DNA from: Oceanospirillaceae bacterium UBA1126
GTDB taxonomy: Bacteria; Pseudomonadota; Gammaproteobacteria; Pseudomonadales; Balneatricaceae
Length of the DNA: 15,817 bases
Reading direction: 5' to 3'
Assembly (NCBI GenBank): GCA_002312935.1
Contig: DCAT01000095.1
Coordinates: 516 to 16,332, forward strand
The position numbers were made by a program, and so were the translations under genes. The notes under the pieces were generated by a model. The model ran no database searches, was not told the DNA's origin, and was given only the letters and a program-made list of their open reading frames with translations. Position 1 is the stretch's first letter, and every line of letters begins with the position of its first letter. Below, in pieces: positions 1 to 7,315 of this stretch.

Positions 1-271
1 TTACCCAGGTGTTGGTCCAGAGCATTCGTACTTAAAAGATACTGGCCGTGCCGAATATGTCATAGCGACAGATACTGAAGCCTTGGATTCTTTTAGGGAG
101 CTATGCTTGCTTGAAGGTATTATACCGGCCCTTGAGTCAAGCCATGCTGTTGCTTATGCGTGTAAATTGGCTTCTCAAATGCGTCCAGATCAAACAATTG
201 TTGTTAACTTGTCTGGTCGTGGTGATAAAGATATGCAGACCGTCGCCGATATCGACGGCATTAAAGTTTAA
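1..271 (+). CDS. trpB: Tryptophan synthase beta chain, 3' end (partial)
   Basis: This is the C-terminal 89 residues of TrpB, read in the frame starting at base 2; the gene begins before the window. TrpB is the PLP-dependent beta subunit that condenses indole with L-serine to make L-tryptophan in the cytoplasmic alpha2-beta2 complex. The recognisable parts are the YPGVGPEHSYL block at the left edge, the EGIIPALESSHA block and the near-terminal NLSGRGDKD block. In the family the serine of the last block contacts the pyridine nitrogen of PLP. The PLP lysine and the glycine-rich phosphate loop lie outside the window. The stop codon is 11 bases before trpA and overlaps its ribosome binding site, the usual coupled trpBA arrangement. 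The tail is of normal length and intact. Confidence 0.96.
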   Translation, partial: YPGVGPEHSYLKDTGRAEYVIATDTEALDSFRELCLLEGIIPALESSHAVAYACKLASQMRPDQTIVVNLSGRGDKDMQTVADIDGIKV

Positions 272-282
272 GGAAATAGATC

Positions 283-1092
283 ATGAGTCGTATAGCAGCT
301 TGCTTTGACGCCCTAAAGGCCCAAGGTCGTCAGGCCTTAATTCCCTACGTTACCGCTGGTGACCCTAACCCTCAAGTAACCGTGGGGTTAATGCACCAGA
401 TGGTGTCTGTGGGTGCGGACATTATAGAGCTAGGTATTCCATTTTCAGACCCAATGGCAGATGGCCCTGTAATTCAACTGGCCTGCGAAAGGGCCTTGGC
501 CCATAAAACTTCGCTGGCTATGATTTTAGCCATGGTGGCAGAGTTTAGAGAGCAAAATGACACCACACCAGTAGTGTTGATGGGTTATCTAAACACGGTA
601 GAAAAAATGGGTTACGACGCCTTTGTAGCGACGGCCAAAAAGGTAGGTTTGGACGGTGTTTTGCTAGTAGATTTGCCGCCAGAGGAAAGTGAAGATTTTG
701 GTAAAGACCTTCGCCAAGCTGGTTTAGATGCTATTTTCCTCATTACGCCAACCACGACAGAAGAGCGCATCAAGAAAATCTGTGCTGCTGGCAGTGGTTA
801 TCTGTATTATGTCTCACTAAAAGGTGTCACAGGCGCTGCTGCAATAGATACGGACGCTGTAGCAGAAAAATTAGACTTGGTTAAGCAACACACCCAGTTA
901 CCTTTAGGTGTAGGGTTTGGTATTAGAGATGCAGATTCAGCTGCCCGTGTAGCCCAAATAGCCGACGGGGTTGTGGTAGGCAGCGTGCTGGTTAATGCGT
1001 TGGGAGACAACGCGAGTGATCCAGAAAAAGGGTGTGCGCAAGTCGTTCAAACCTTATCAGAAATGCGCCAAGCCATGGACACTGCTGTTTAA
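283..1092 (+). CDS. trpA: Tryptophan synthase alpha chain
   Basis: TrpA cleaves indole-3-glycerol phosphate to indole and glyceraldehyde 3-phosphate and channels the indole to TrpB. The 269-residue product has the normal length. LIPYVTAGDP is at residues 19-28. The catalytic pair falls exactly at the canonical positions: Glu49 in ELGIPFSDP and Asp60 in MADGP. The flexible loop segment YYVSLKGVTG, the phosphate-binding GVGFGI (about 209-214) and GS (233-234) are all present, so the enzyme should be active. The ATG is preceded by AAGGAA (270-275) at 7-base spacing, and this site overlaps the trpB stop codon, which implies translational coupling. Next downstream is accD, 49 bases away with no hairpin seen between. 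Confidence 0.98.
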   Translation: MSRIAACFDALKAQGRQALIPYVTAGDPNPQVTVGLMHQMVSVGADIIELGIPFSDPMADGPVIQLACERALAHKTSLAMILAMVAEFREQNDTTPVVLMGYLNTVEKMGYDAFVATAKKVGLDGVLLVDLPPEESEDFGKDLRQAGLDAIFLITPTTTEERIKKICAAGSGYLYYVSLKGVTGAAAIDTDAVAEKLDLVKQHTQLPLGVGFGIRDADSAARVAQIADGVVVGSVLVNALGDNASDPEKGCAQVVQTLSEMRQAMDTAV

Positions 1093-1141
1093 TAAAATTA
1101 ATACGCCAACACTGTGACTGCCGGTCGCGATAGGAGAAGCT

Positions 1142-2026
1142 ATGAGTAGCTGGTTAGATAAAATTGTTCCTGCTGGTATTTTGACCAACCTAGGTAATAA
1201 AGACAGGCGCAGCAACATTCCTGAAGGCGTGTGGAAAAAATGCCCAAAATGTGCGGCAGCTTTATATAAGCCAGAATTGGAAAAGAATTTAGAAGTATGC
1301 AAAAAATGTGAACATCACATGCGTGTTCCTGCTCGTGATCGCTTGACCATGTTCTTAGATGCAAACTCTGGTACTGAAATAGCGGCAGAAATAGAACCTG
1401 TTGATAAGTTAAAATTTAAAGATGTAAAAAAGTACAAAGATCGTTTATCTGCAGCTCAAAAAGCCACAGAAGAAAAAGATGCCCTAGTCGCTATGAAAGG
1501 CAAATTGGTAGGCTTAGATGTAGTTGCTGTTGCCTTTGAGTTTAACTTCTTAGGTGGATCTATGGGTGCTGTGGTTGGCGAACGTTTTGTGCGAGCAGCA
1601 AATGTAAGTATGGAGCAGGGAATTCCTCTAGTGTGTTTCTCAGCATCTGGCGGCGCACGCATGCAGGAAGCCTTAACGTCTTTGTTCCAGATGGCTAAAA
1701 CAAGTGCAGCCCTAGAAAAGCTAAAGCAGCAAGGCATTCCCTATATTTCTGTGCTTACTGACCCTGTGTATGGTGGAGTTTCAGCTAGTTTGGCTATGCT
1801 TGGAGATTTAAATATTGCTGAGCCTGGGGCCCGAATGGGTTTTGCTGGGCCGCGTGTAATTGAACAAACTGTCCGTGAAACGTTGCCTGACGGTTTTCAA
1901 AAAAGTGAGTTTTTACTAGATCATGGAGCCATTGACATGATTATTTCTCGTCACGATATGCGTGCCACAGTGGGGCGTTTGTTAAGTGCCATGACTCAAA
2001 AGCCTGCGCTGGTTATAGAAGCTTAA
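1142..2026 (+). CDS. accD: Acetyl-CoA carboxylase carboxyltransferase subunit beta
   Basis: AccD is the beta subunit of the carboxyltransferase half of acetyl-CoA carboxylase. With AccA it transfers CO2 from carboxybiotin on AccB to acetyl-CoA, giving malonyl-CoA for fatty acid synthesis. The 294-residue protein carries the N-terminal four-cysteine zinc ribbon (Cys34, Cys37, Cys53, Cys56). The crotonase-like core follows, with glycine pairs expected to form oxyanion holes at SASGGARMQ (167-175) and DPVYGGVSA (207-215). The start is supported by AGGAG (1132-1136) five bases before the ATG. The partner gene accA is not in the window, as is usual in gammaproteobacteria. The trpA-accD-folC order is typical of Pseudomonas-like genomes. 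Confidence 0.98.
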   Translation: MSSWLDKIVPAGILTNLGNKDRRSNIPEGVWKKCPKCAAALYKPELEKNLEVCKKCEHHMRVPARDRLTMFLDANSGTEIAAEIEPVDKLKFKDVKKYKDRLSAAQKATEEKDALVAMKGKLVGLDVVAVAFEFNFLGGSMGAVVGERFVRAANVSMEQGIPLVCFSASGGARMQEALTSLFQMAKTSAALEKLKQQGIPYISVLTDPVYGGVSASLAMLGDLNIAEPGARMGFAGPRVIEQTVRETLPDGFQKSEFLLDHGAIDMIISRHDMRATVGRLLSAMTQKPALVIEA

Positions 2027-2031
2027 TTTTG

Positions 2032-3306
2032 ATGTCACAAACACCATCCTTTCTCCAAGCAAGCGAATGGCTTACTTGGTTAGAGCAGCAGCACCCAAGC
2101 CATGAAATTGACATGGGCCTCACCCGTATTCGACATGTGTCTAAACGGTTACTGCGTGATGCACCGATCGCCAAGCAAGTGATCACTGTGGCTGGCACTA
2201 ATGGCAAGGGATCTAGTGTTGCTTTTTTAACCTCCATTTTGGAACAGGCTGGTTTAACCTATGCCAGCCTTACATCCCCACATTTTGTGCGCTTTAACGA
2301 GCGTATTCAGTTTCAAGGTCAACCTGTAGATGATGCTTCTTTGTGTGCGAGCTTTGAACGCGTAAACAAGGCTCGTTTCGATGAAGTTGGGGTGGCTACT
2401 GTACTGACTTATTTTGAATTTAATGCCTTGCTTGCTTTTGACCTGATGCAACGAGCAAACTTAGATGTTGCAGTGTTAGAGATAGGCTTAGGTGGTCGCT
2501 TAGACGCGGTGAACCTCATTGATGCTGATGTCGCAATTGTTACCAGTATTTCGGTGGATCATGTAGATTGGCTGGGTGATGATGTAGATGTGATTGGGCG
2601 TGAAAAAGCTGGTATTTATAGGGCTAACAAACCTGCCATTGTAGGAGCCTTAAATTGCCCGGCGTCTGTGGCTCAATATGCGCAAGAAATTAATGCTCAG
2701 TGTTTTCAGAACGGTGTTGATTTCAAAGTTGAAAATCACACTTGGAGTAATAGCTCTGGTTTAACCGTTAACTTGCCTGAAACCAAATTACCTGCTATGA
2801 ATATGCCAGCAGTGGTGCAGGCCGTTAGCTGTTTAAGCTACGATATCAAGGTTGCTGATATCGTCTCAGGGTTAACTAAGGCGCGTTTAATAGGTCGCTT
2901 TCAAAGGTTGGAATGGCAAGGCAAGCAACTCATTTTAGATGTTGCCCACAACCCACAAGCGGCGCAGAATTTAGCAACTACGTTAGACAATGAAGCCTGT
3001 GAGGGCAAAACTATCGCTGTATTGGCTATGTTAGGTGATAAAGACTATCAGCAAGTCATTGCAGCTTTAAGCCAGACCTTTGATCACTGGATGCTTGCAA
3101 GCAGCCAAGGCATAAGGGGTTTATCCAGTGCAGTGCTTGCTGAAGAAACAGCTAAATGTGGTGTTGCTGCTGCCCAAGTTTCAGCTTGCGACACCCCAGT
3201 TAAAGCGTTTAGTCAGGCCATATCAATGGCGTCAACAAAAGACAGGGTAATTGTCTTCGGTTCGTTTGTAACCGTTGGAGCAGTGCTGGCTTTTATTGAG
3301 TCCTAA
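2032..3306 (+). CDS. folC: Bifunctional dihydrofolate synthase / folylpolyglutamate synthase
   Basis: FolC adds L-glutamate to dihydropteroate and then extends the polyglutamate tail of folates, using ATP. The product has 424 residues. Visible Mur-ligase-like motifs, in order, are the P-loop GTNGKGS at 55-61, the folate-contacting SPHFVRFNERIQ, the EIGLGGRLDAVN block, SISVDHVDWLGDD, EKAGIYR and the C-terminal domain LDVAHNPQA. These match the family in order and spacing. The start is uncertain by one codon: a TTG at 2029 lies directly before the ATG at 2032, and the ATG is preferred. The ribosome binding site is weak (GAAG near 2018), and with only five bases between the accD stop and the ATG, translation is probably coupled to accD. 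Confidence 0.96.
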   Translation: MSQTPSFLQASEWLTWLEQQHPSHEIDMGLTRIRHVSKRLLRDAPIAKQVITVAGTNGKGSSVAFLTSILEQAGLTYASLTSPHFVRFNERIQFQGQPVDDASLCASFERVNKARFDEVGVATVLTYFEFNALLAFDLMQRANLDVAVLEIGLGGRLDAVNLIDADVAIVTSISVDHVDWLGDDVDVIGREKAGIYRANKPAIVGALNCPASVAQYAQEINAQCFQNGVDFKVENHTWSNSSGLTVNLPETKLPAMNMPAVVQAVSCLSYDIKVADIVSGLTKARLIGRFQRLEWQGKQLILDVAHNPQAAQNLATTLDNEACEGKTIAVLAMLGDKDYQQVIAALSQTFDHWMLASSQGIRGLSSAVLAEETAKCGVAAAQVSACDTPVKAFSQAISMASTKDRVIVFGSFVTVGAVLAFIES

Positions 3307-3336
3307 GTAGCATTATCGTAAAGAGGAAGAAAATTA

Positions 3337-3897
3337 GTGGAGGCAACAGTGAAGCATCGTATCGTAGGTAGTGTCATGCTGTTGAGCTTGGCTGCGATTA
3401 TATTGCCATTTTGGCTAGATGGCGCAGGCCTAGAACAATACCAATCTACCCACCAACAGCCTCCAATTCCTGAAGTTGAGGTGATTCATGTAATTGAGTC
3501 TCTTGGCGTGGGCAATGCCCTCGAAACTGTTGATCCGAGCAGCTTACAGGTAATTGAGTTGAGCCCAATTATTGCTGTAGAAGAATCAACCACTAACACA
3601 CAAAATACTAATATGACCAAGCTTACGTCAAGTGATAGTTTGCTGAACCCACAAGGGTTGCCCAACGGGTGGGTTGTGCAATTGGGTAACTTTGGCAAGC
3701 GGTCTAATGCAGCTCGGTTAAAGGATAAGGTTATTAAGGCTGGTTTTGCTGCTTATATGGTGCCTAATGGTGCGCTTTTTAAAGTGCTTGTGGGCCCAGA
3801 GTTAGATAGGCCAAAAGCTGAAGCTTTACAGAAAAAGTTAAAAAATAAGTTTAAAATGACCGGCATGGTCACTTTATACCAAGTAGAGAAGCTATAG
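3337..3897 (+). CDS. dedD: DedD-type SPOR-domain inner membrane protein
   Basis: This is a 186-residue bitopic membrane protein. A short cytoplasmic start is followed by one membrane segment (about 9-27) and a PLDG-like turn (PFWLDG), as in DedD. Next comes a low-complexity periplasmic linker (about 30-108) rich in Pro, Glu, Thr, Ser and Asn. The C-terminal SPOR domain spans about 111-184 (GWVVQLGNFGKRSNA onward). SPOR domains bind glycan strands lacking stem peptides, which places such proteins at the division septum. The start is a GTG, chosen because GAGGA (3323-3327) lies nine bases upstream; a GTG four codons later is too far from that site. Its position between folC and cvpA is the conserved dedD position. 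The linker is poorly conserved in this family, so the name rests on layout and synteny. Confidence 0.88.
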   Translation: MEATVKHRIVGSVMLLSLAAIILPFWLDGAGLEQYQSTHQQPPIPEVEVIHVIESLGVGNALETVDPSSLQVIELSPIIAVEESTTNTQNTNMTKLTSSDSLLNPQGLPNGWVVQLGNFGKRSNAARLKDKVIKAGFAAYMVPNGALFKVLVGPELDRPKAEALQKKLKNKFKMTGMVTLYQVEKL

Positions 3898-3947
3898 CAG
3901 GACGCTCTTCTTAAGCATGTTAACGGGTCGTTTAATCAAGGTTATGT

Positions 3948-4460
3948 ATGGAAAGCCTCAACGTTTTTGACTGGATACTTGTTGCCATAATCGCTGTTTC
4001 TTGCGTTTTTGGTTTGCTACGCGGTTTTGTTAAAGAACTACTGTCCTTGGCGAGTTGGGTGGCAGCTTTTTTTGTTGCACGTTTATTTTCGTTCAAACTG
4101 AGTGGTTTTATGATCGATTGGATCGACCAGCCGCAATTTCGTTTGATTGCTGCGTTTGCTATTTTGTTTGCTGCCACTCTAGTGGTCGGTGCTCTTATCA
4201 ATAATGTTTTTTCTCGTTTAGTTTCTGCTACCGGTCTAACGGGTACTGATCGTTTATTTGGTATGGTGTTTGGTATTGTGCGGGGTTGTTTGTTGGTGAT
4301 TGTCATAGTGTCTCTGCTGTCACTAACGCCAGTAAGCAACGACACATGGTGGCAGAGTTCTTTGATTATTCCTCACTTTATCTTGGTTGATGAGTGGTCC
4401 TATAAAATGTCGAGTAGTGCTTCTGGTCTATTAGACCTGTTGCCGCCAGCGCTCCTGTAG
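3948..4460 (+). CDS. cvpA: CvpA family inner membrane protein
   Basis: The product has 170 residues and about four predicted membrane helices (roughly 5-24, 29-47, 63-84 and 104-126). The conserved GLLRGFVKELLSL segment at 22-34 joins the first two helices. The family was named for colicin V production in E. coli. Its molecular role is not established, although it has been linked to envelope homeostasis. Placement directly upstream of purF is widely conserved. AAGG (3938-3941) precedes the ATG at six-base spacing. An ATG at 3944 is out of frame. I see no PurR-type palindrome in the 50 bases upstream, so expression probably depends on read-through from upstream genes or on an unrecognised promoter. 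Confidence 0.93.
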   Translation: MESLNVFDWILVAIIAVSCVFGLLRGFVKELLSLASWVAAFFVARLFSFKLSGFMIDWIDQPQFRLIAAFAILFAATLVVGALINNVFSRLVSATGLTGTDRLFGMVFGIVRGCLLVIVIVSLLSLTPVSNDTWWQSSLIIPHFILVDEWSYKMSSSASGLLDLLPPALL

Positions 4461-4481
4461 CGTTGTAATGAGGGTTTAAGC

Positions 4482-6002
4482 ATGTGTGGTATCGTTGGTA
4501 TTGTTGCCAAGTCTTATGTTAATCAGGAAATCTATGATGCCCTGACTTTTTTGCAGCACCGTGGTCAGGATGCTGCTGGAATGGTAACCTGCCATGATGG
4601 CCGGTTCTTTTTACGCAAGGATAATGGCTTGGTACGAGACGTTTTTCGTACCCGGCATATGCGACGTTTGGTGGGTAATATGGGTATTGGCCATGTGCGT
4701 TATCCCACAGCTGGAAGTTCTAGCGCTGCTGAAGCGCAACCTTTTTATGTTAACTCGCCTTATGGCATTGCCTTAGCCCATAACGGCAATTTAACCAATG
4801 CTACAGAGCTTTCTGAAAGCATATTTAAGGCTGATCTACGGCACGTTAATACTAATTCAGACTCTGAAGTGCTGCTTAACGTATTTGCCCATGAACTTCA
4901 ACGCATTGGCCAGTTAGTCCCTAGCGAAGAAGATATTTTCTATGCTGCGCGTCAGGTACATCGACGCTGTGTAGGAGGCTATGCGGTTATAGCTATGATT
5001 ACGGGCATTGGCATTGTGGGTATGCGCGACCCGTTTGGAATTCGCCCATTATGCTATGGTAAACGTGAATCTGAACTTGGCACAGAATATATGGTTGCCT
5101 CTGAAAGTGTTGCTCTAGACTCTGCCGGGTACACTATGGTGCGTGACTTAGAGCCTGGCGAGTGTATCTACATAACCGAGGGCGGGCTGGTATTCACTCG
5201 TCAGTGTGCAGAAAACCCAATGCTGTCTCCATGTTTATTCGAATACGTGTATTTGGCTAGGCCAGATTCTGTCATGGATGGAATTTCTGTGTACAAAGCG
5301 CGCTTAAAAATGGGTGAATACCTGGCGGATCAAATATTACGAGATTGGCCAGATCACGACATTGATGTAGTGATTCCCATTCCTGACACCAGCCGTACGT
5401 CAGCTGTTGAGCTTGCTAGTAAGCTTGGGGTGAAATTACGTGAAGGCTATATTAAAAATCGTTATATTGGCCGTACTTTTATTATGCCGGGGCAAACTCA
5501 GCGGCAAAAGTCTGTGCGTCAGAAGCTAAATCCAATTGAGCTTGAATTTCGCGGTAAAAATGTATTGTTAGTGGACGACTCTATTGTGCGTGGTACCACG
5601 TCAACCCTGATTATAGAAATGGCACGTGAAATGGGGGCCAAAAAAGTTTATTTTGCTTCTGCAGCGCCTGCTGTGCGTTTCCCCAATGTATATGGTATCG
5701 ACATGCCCTCTGTTGATGAACTAGTCGCCTATGGCCGTACTGATGCAGAAGTGGGTGATATTATTGGCGCAGACCGTATGATTTATCAAGACCTTAAAGA
5801 TTTGATTCGTTCAACCCAAGGTGGTGGTAGTGATATAGCTAACTTTGACTGTTCTGTGTTTGACGGAAAATACGTAACGGGTGATGTGGATGAAGCTTAT
5901 TTAGCTAACTTGGAAGCTGTGCGCAATGATAATACAATGCATCAAGTTAATGTGATCGATGATGACGTTTCTCTAGCGACTAATATGCAAAGTAAGTTGT
6001 AA
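4482..6002 (+). CDS. purF: Amidophosphoribosyltransferase
   Basis: PurF carries out the first committed step of purine synthesis: PRPP plus glutamine gives 5-phosphoribosylamine, glutamate and pyrophosphate. The 506-residue product begins MCGIVGIV, so removal of Met exposes the N-terminal nucleophile cysteine of the class II glutamine amidotransferase domain. There is no propeptide, which matches the E. coli type rather than the iron-sulfur Bacillus type. The glutaminase half runs to about residue 230 and includes the HRGQDAAGM block. The phosphoribosyltransferase half carries the PRPP loop VDDSIVRGTTS at 364-374. GAGGG (4470-4474) precedes the ATG at seven bases. The purF stop lies one base before the metZ ATG. 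Confidence 0.98.
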   Translation: MCGIVGIVAKSYVNQEIYDALTFLQHRGQDAAGMVTCHDGRFFLRKDNGLVRDVFRTRHMRRLVGNMGIGHVRYPTAGSSSAAEAQPFYVNSPYGIALAHNGNLTNATELSESIFKADLRHVNTNSDSEVLLNVFAHELQRIGQLVPSEEDIFYAARQVHRRCVGGYAVIAMITGIGIVGMRDPFGIRPLCYGKRESELGTEYMVASESVALDSAGYTMVRDLEPGECIYITEGGLVFTRQCAENPMLSPCLFEYVYLARPDSVMDGISVYKARLKMGEYLADQILRDWPDHDIDVVIPIPDTSRTSAVELASKLGVKLREGYIKNRYIGRTFIMPGQTQRQKSVRQKLNPIELEFRGKNVLLVDDSIVRGTTSTLIIEMAREMGAKKVYFASAAPAVRFPNVYGIDMPSVDELVAYGRTDAEVGDIIGADRMIYQDLKDLIRSTQGGGSDIANFDCSVFDGKYVTGDVDEAYLANLEAVRNDNTMHQVNVIDDDVSLATNMQSKL

Positions 6003-6003
6003 C

Positions 6004-7224
6004 ATGAAAAAAACAAGCCTAAACCAAAGACAGCAACGCCAAAAAGAGCATTTAAAAAACACTGCGTTAGGCACTCAAGCCATTAGATCAGGCTCTATGT
6101 CTGGTTTAGAGCAAGAACATAATGATGCCATTTATGCCACGTCTAGTTTTATCTATGGCAGTGCTGAGGAAGCGTCTGAATGTTTTAGTGGCAAAACTGA
6201 GGGTAATATCTATTCTCGTTTCACCAACCCAACGGTGCGCACTTTTGAACAGCGTATAGCCGCTATGGAAGGTGGAGCAAGAGCCGTTGCAGCAAGTTCG
6301 GGTATGGCTGCACTCACAAGTATCTTTTTAGGCCACCTTAGGCAAGGCGATCATATTGTATCGTCGGGCAGTATTTTTGGCTCTATTGTCGGTTTATTTG
6401 ACAATGTTTTTGCTAAGCTAGGAATCAGCACCACTTATGTTAGCCCTGCAGATAGCCAAGCCTGGCAGGCCGCTATTGCGCCTAATACTAAAGCGTTATT
6501 TTTAGAGTCGCCTTCTAACCCTCTTGGAGAAGTGGGTGATATTGCTGCTTTAGCTTTGTTAGCTCACAGTCACAATGCGCTACTAGTGGTTGATAATTGC
6601 TTCTGCACTCCAGTATTGCAAAACCCATTAGCACTAGGTGCTGATATTGTAATGCACTCAGCAACTAAATACATAGATGGCCAAGGGCGCTGTGTTGGGG
6701 GTGTAGCCATAGGCAGTGAAGAGCATATGGAGCCTGTGTTTGGTTTTCTACGCACCGTGGGCACTGCTATGAGCCCATTTAACGCATGGGTGTTTATTAA
6801 TGGTTTAGAAACCTTGTCTTTGCGGATGCAGGCCCATTGCTCCAGTGCCGTAAAGCTTGCACGTTGGCTAGAAGGGCAACCTCAAGTAGAACGAGTATTT
6901 TACCCTGGCTTAGAAAGTCACCCCCAGCACGAGCTGGCAAAACAACAACAACGGTTGTTTGGTGCGGTGGTTTCTTTTGAAGTGAAAGGGGATAGGTCTT
7001 CTGCATGGCGCTGTATAGATGATACGAAACTGTTTTCAATTACTGGAAATTTTGGTGATGCAAAATCTACTATCACTCATCCTGCTAGCACCACTCATAG
7101 CAAGATGACAGAGGAATCTCGTGCATTAGCTGGTATAAAAGATAACTTAATTAGGGTGTCAGTGGGGTTAGAAGACTACCAAGACATTCAACAGGATTTG
7201 GCTCAGGCTCTATCTAAGCTCTAG
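6004..7224 (+). CDS. metZ: O-succinylhomoserine sulfhydrylase
   Basis: MetZ is a PLP enzyme of the Cys/Met metabolism family. It makes homocysteine directly from O-succinylhomoserine and sulfide, bypassing cystathionine. The 406-residue product shows YSRFTNPTVRTFEQR (70-84), the PLP-contacting ASSGMAAL (97-104), DNCFCTP (197-203) and the Schiff-base lysine Lys222 in HSATKYIDGQGR. The HPASTTHSKMTEE block lies near the C-terminus. The purF-metZ order is the Pseudomonas one and separates this gene from MetB or MetC homologues. The first 20 residues are unusually rich in Gln and Lys and may be a disordered extension. Only one base separates it from purF and the ribosome binding site is weak, so translational coupling is likely. 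No SAM riboswitch or separate promoter was seen. Confidence 0.95.
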   Translation: MKKTSLNQRQQRQKEHLKNTALGTQAIRSGSMSGLEQEHNDAIYATSSFIYGSAEEASECFSGKTEGNIYSRFTNPTVRTFEQRIAAMEGGARAVAASSGMAALTSIFLGHLRQGDHIVSSGSIFGSIVGLFDNVFAKLGISTTYVSPADSQAWQAAIAPNTKALFLESPSNPLGEVGDIAALALLAHSHNALLVVDNCFCTPVLQNPLALGADIVMHSATKYIDGQGRCVGGVAIGSEEHMEPVFGFLRTVGTAMSPFNAWVFINGLETLSLRMQAHCSSAVKLARWLEGQPQVERVFYPGLESHPQHELAKQQQRLFGAVVSFEVKGDRSSAWRCIDDTKLFSITGNFGDAKSTITHPASTTHSKMTEESRALAGIKDNLIRVSVGLEDYQDIQQDLAQALSKL

Positions 7225-7255
7225 TAAATTAATGTTAAAGCAGTGATGAAGAGAC

Positions 7256-7294
7256 AAAAAAGCCCTTATTCTATAATAGAATAAGGGCTTTTTT
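7256..7294. terminator. Bidirectional rho-independent terminator between metZ and acnB
   Basis: This is a perfect palindrome. Six A residues (7256-7261) precede a 12-base arm GCCCTTATTCTA (7262-7273), a TAA loop, the matching arm TAGAATAAGGGC (7277-7288) and six T residues (7289-7294). Read on either strand it gives a GC-based stem followed by a T run. It sits in the 91-base gap between the convergent metZ and acnB stops, so it should end both transcripts and so close the trpB-metZ run. Confidence 0.93.
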
Positions 7295-7315
7295 GTGCTG
7301 AAGCTTAATTAACGT

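Noticed and set aside
2029..2031. TTG as the folC start codon
   Set aside because: An ATG follows immediately at 2032 and neither has a strong ribosome binding site; the ATG is the simpler choice.
3898..3947. PurR operator before cvpA-purF
   Set aside because: No PurR-type CG-centred palindrome (ACGCAAACG/CGTTTGCGT) is present; only a weak AACG/CGTT symmetry is seen.
3932..4345. 137-residue open frame on the minus strand opposite cvpA
   Set aside because: It lies antisense to a clear membrane protein gene, has composition typical of a reversed hydrophobic gene, and lacks a recognisable domain.
7225..7315. Small RNA or riboswitch in the metZ/acnB gap
   Set aside because: The only structure is the palindromic terminator, and convergent gene ends explain it fully.
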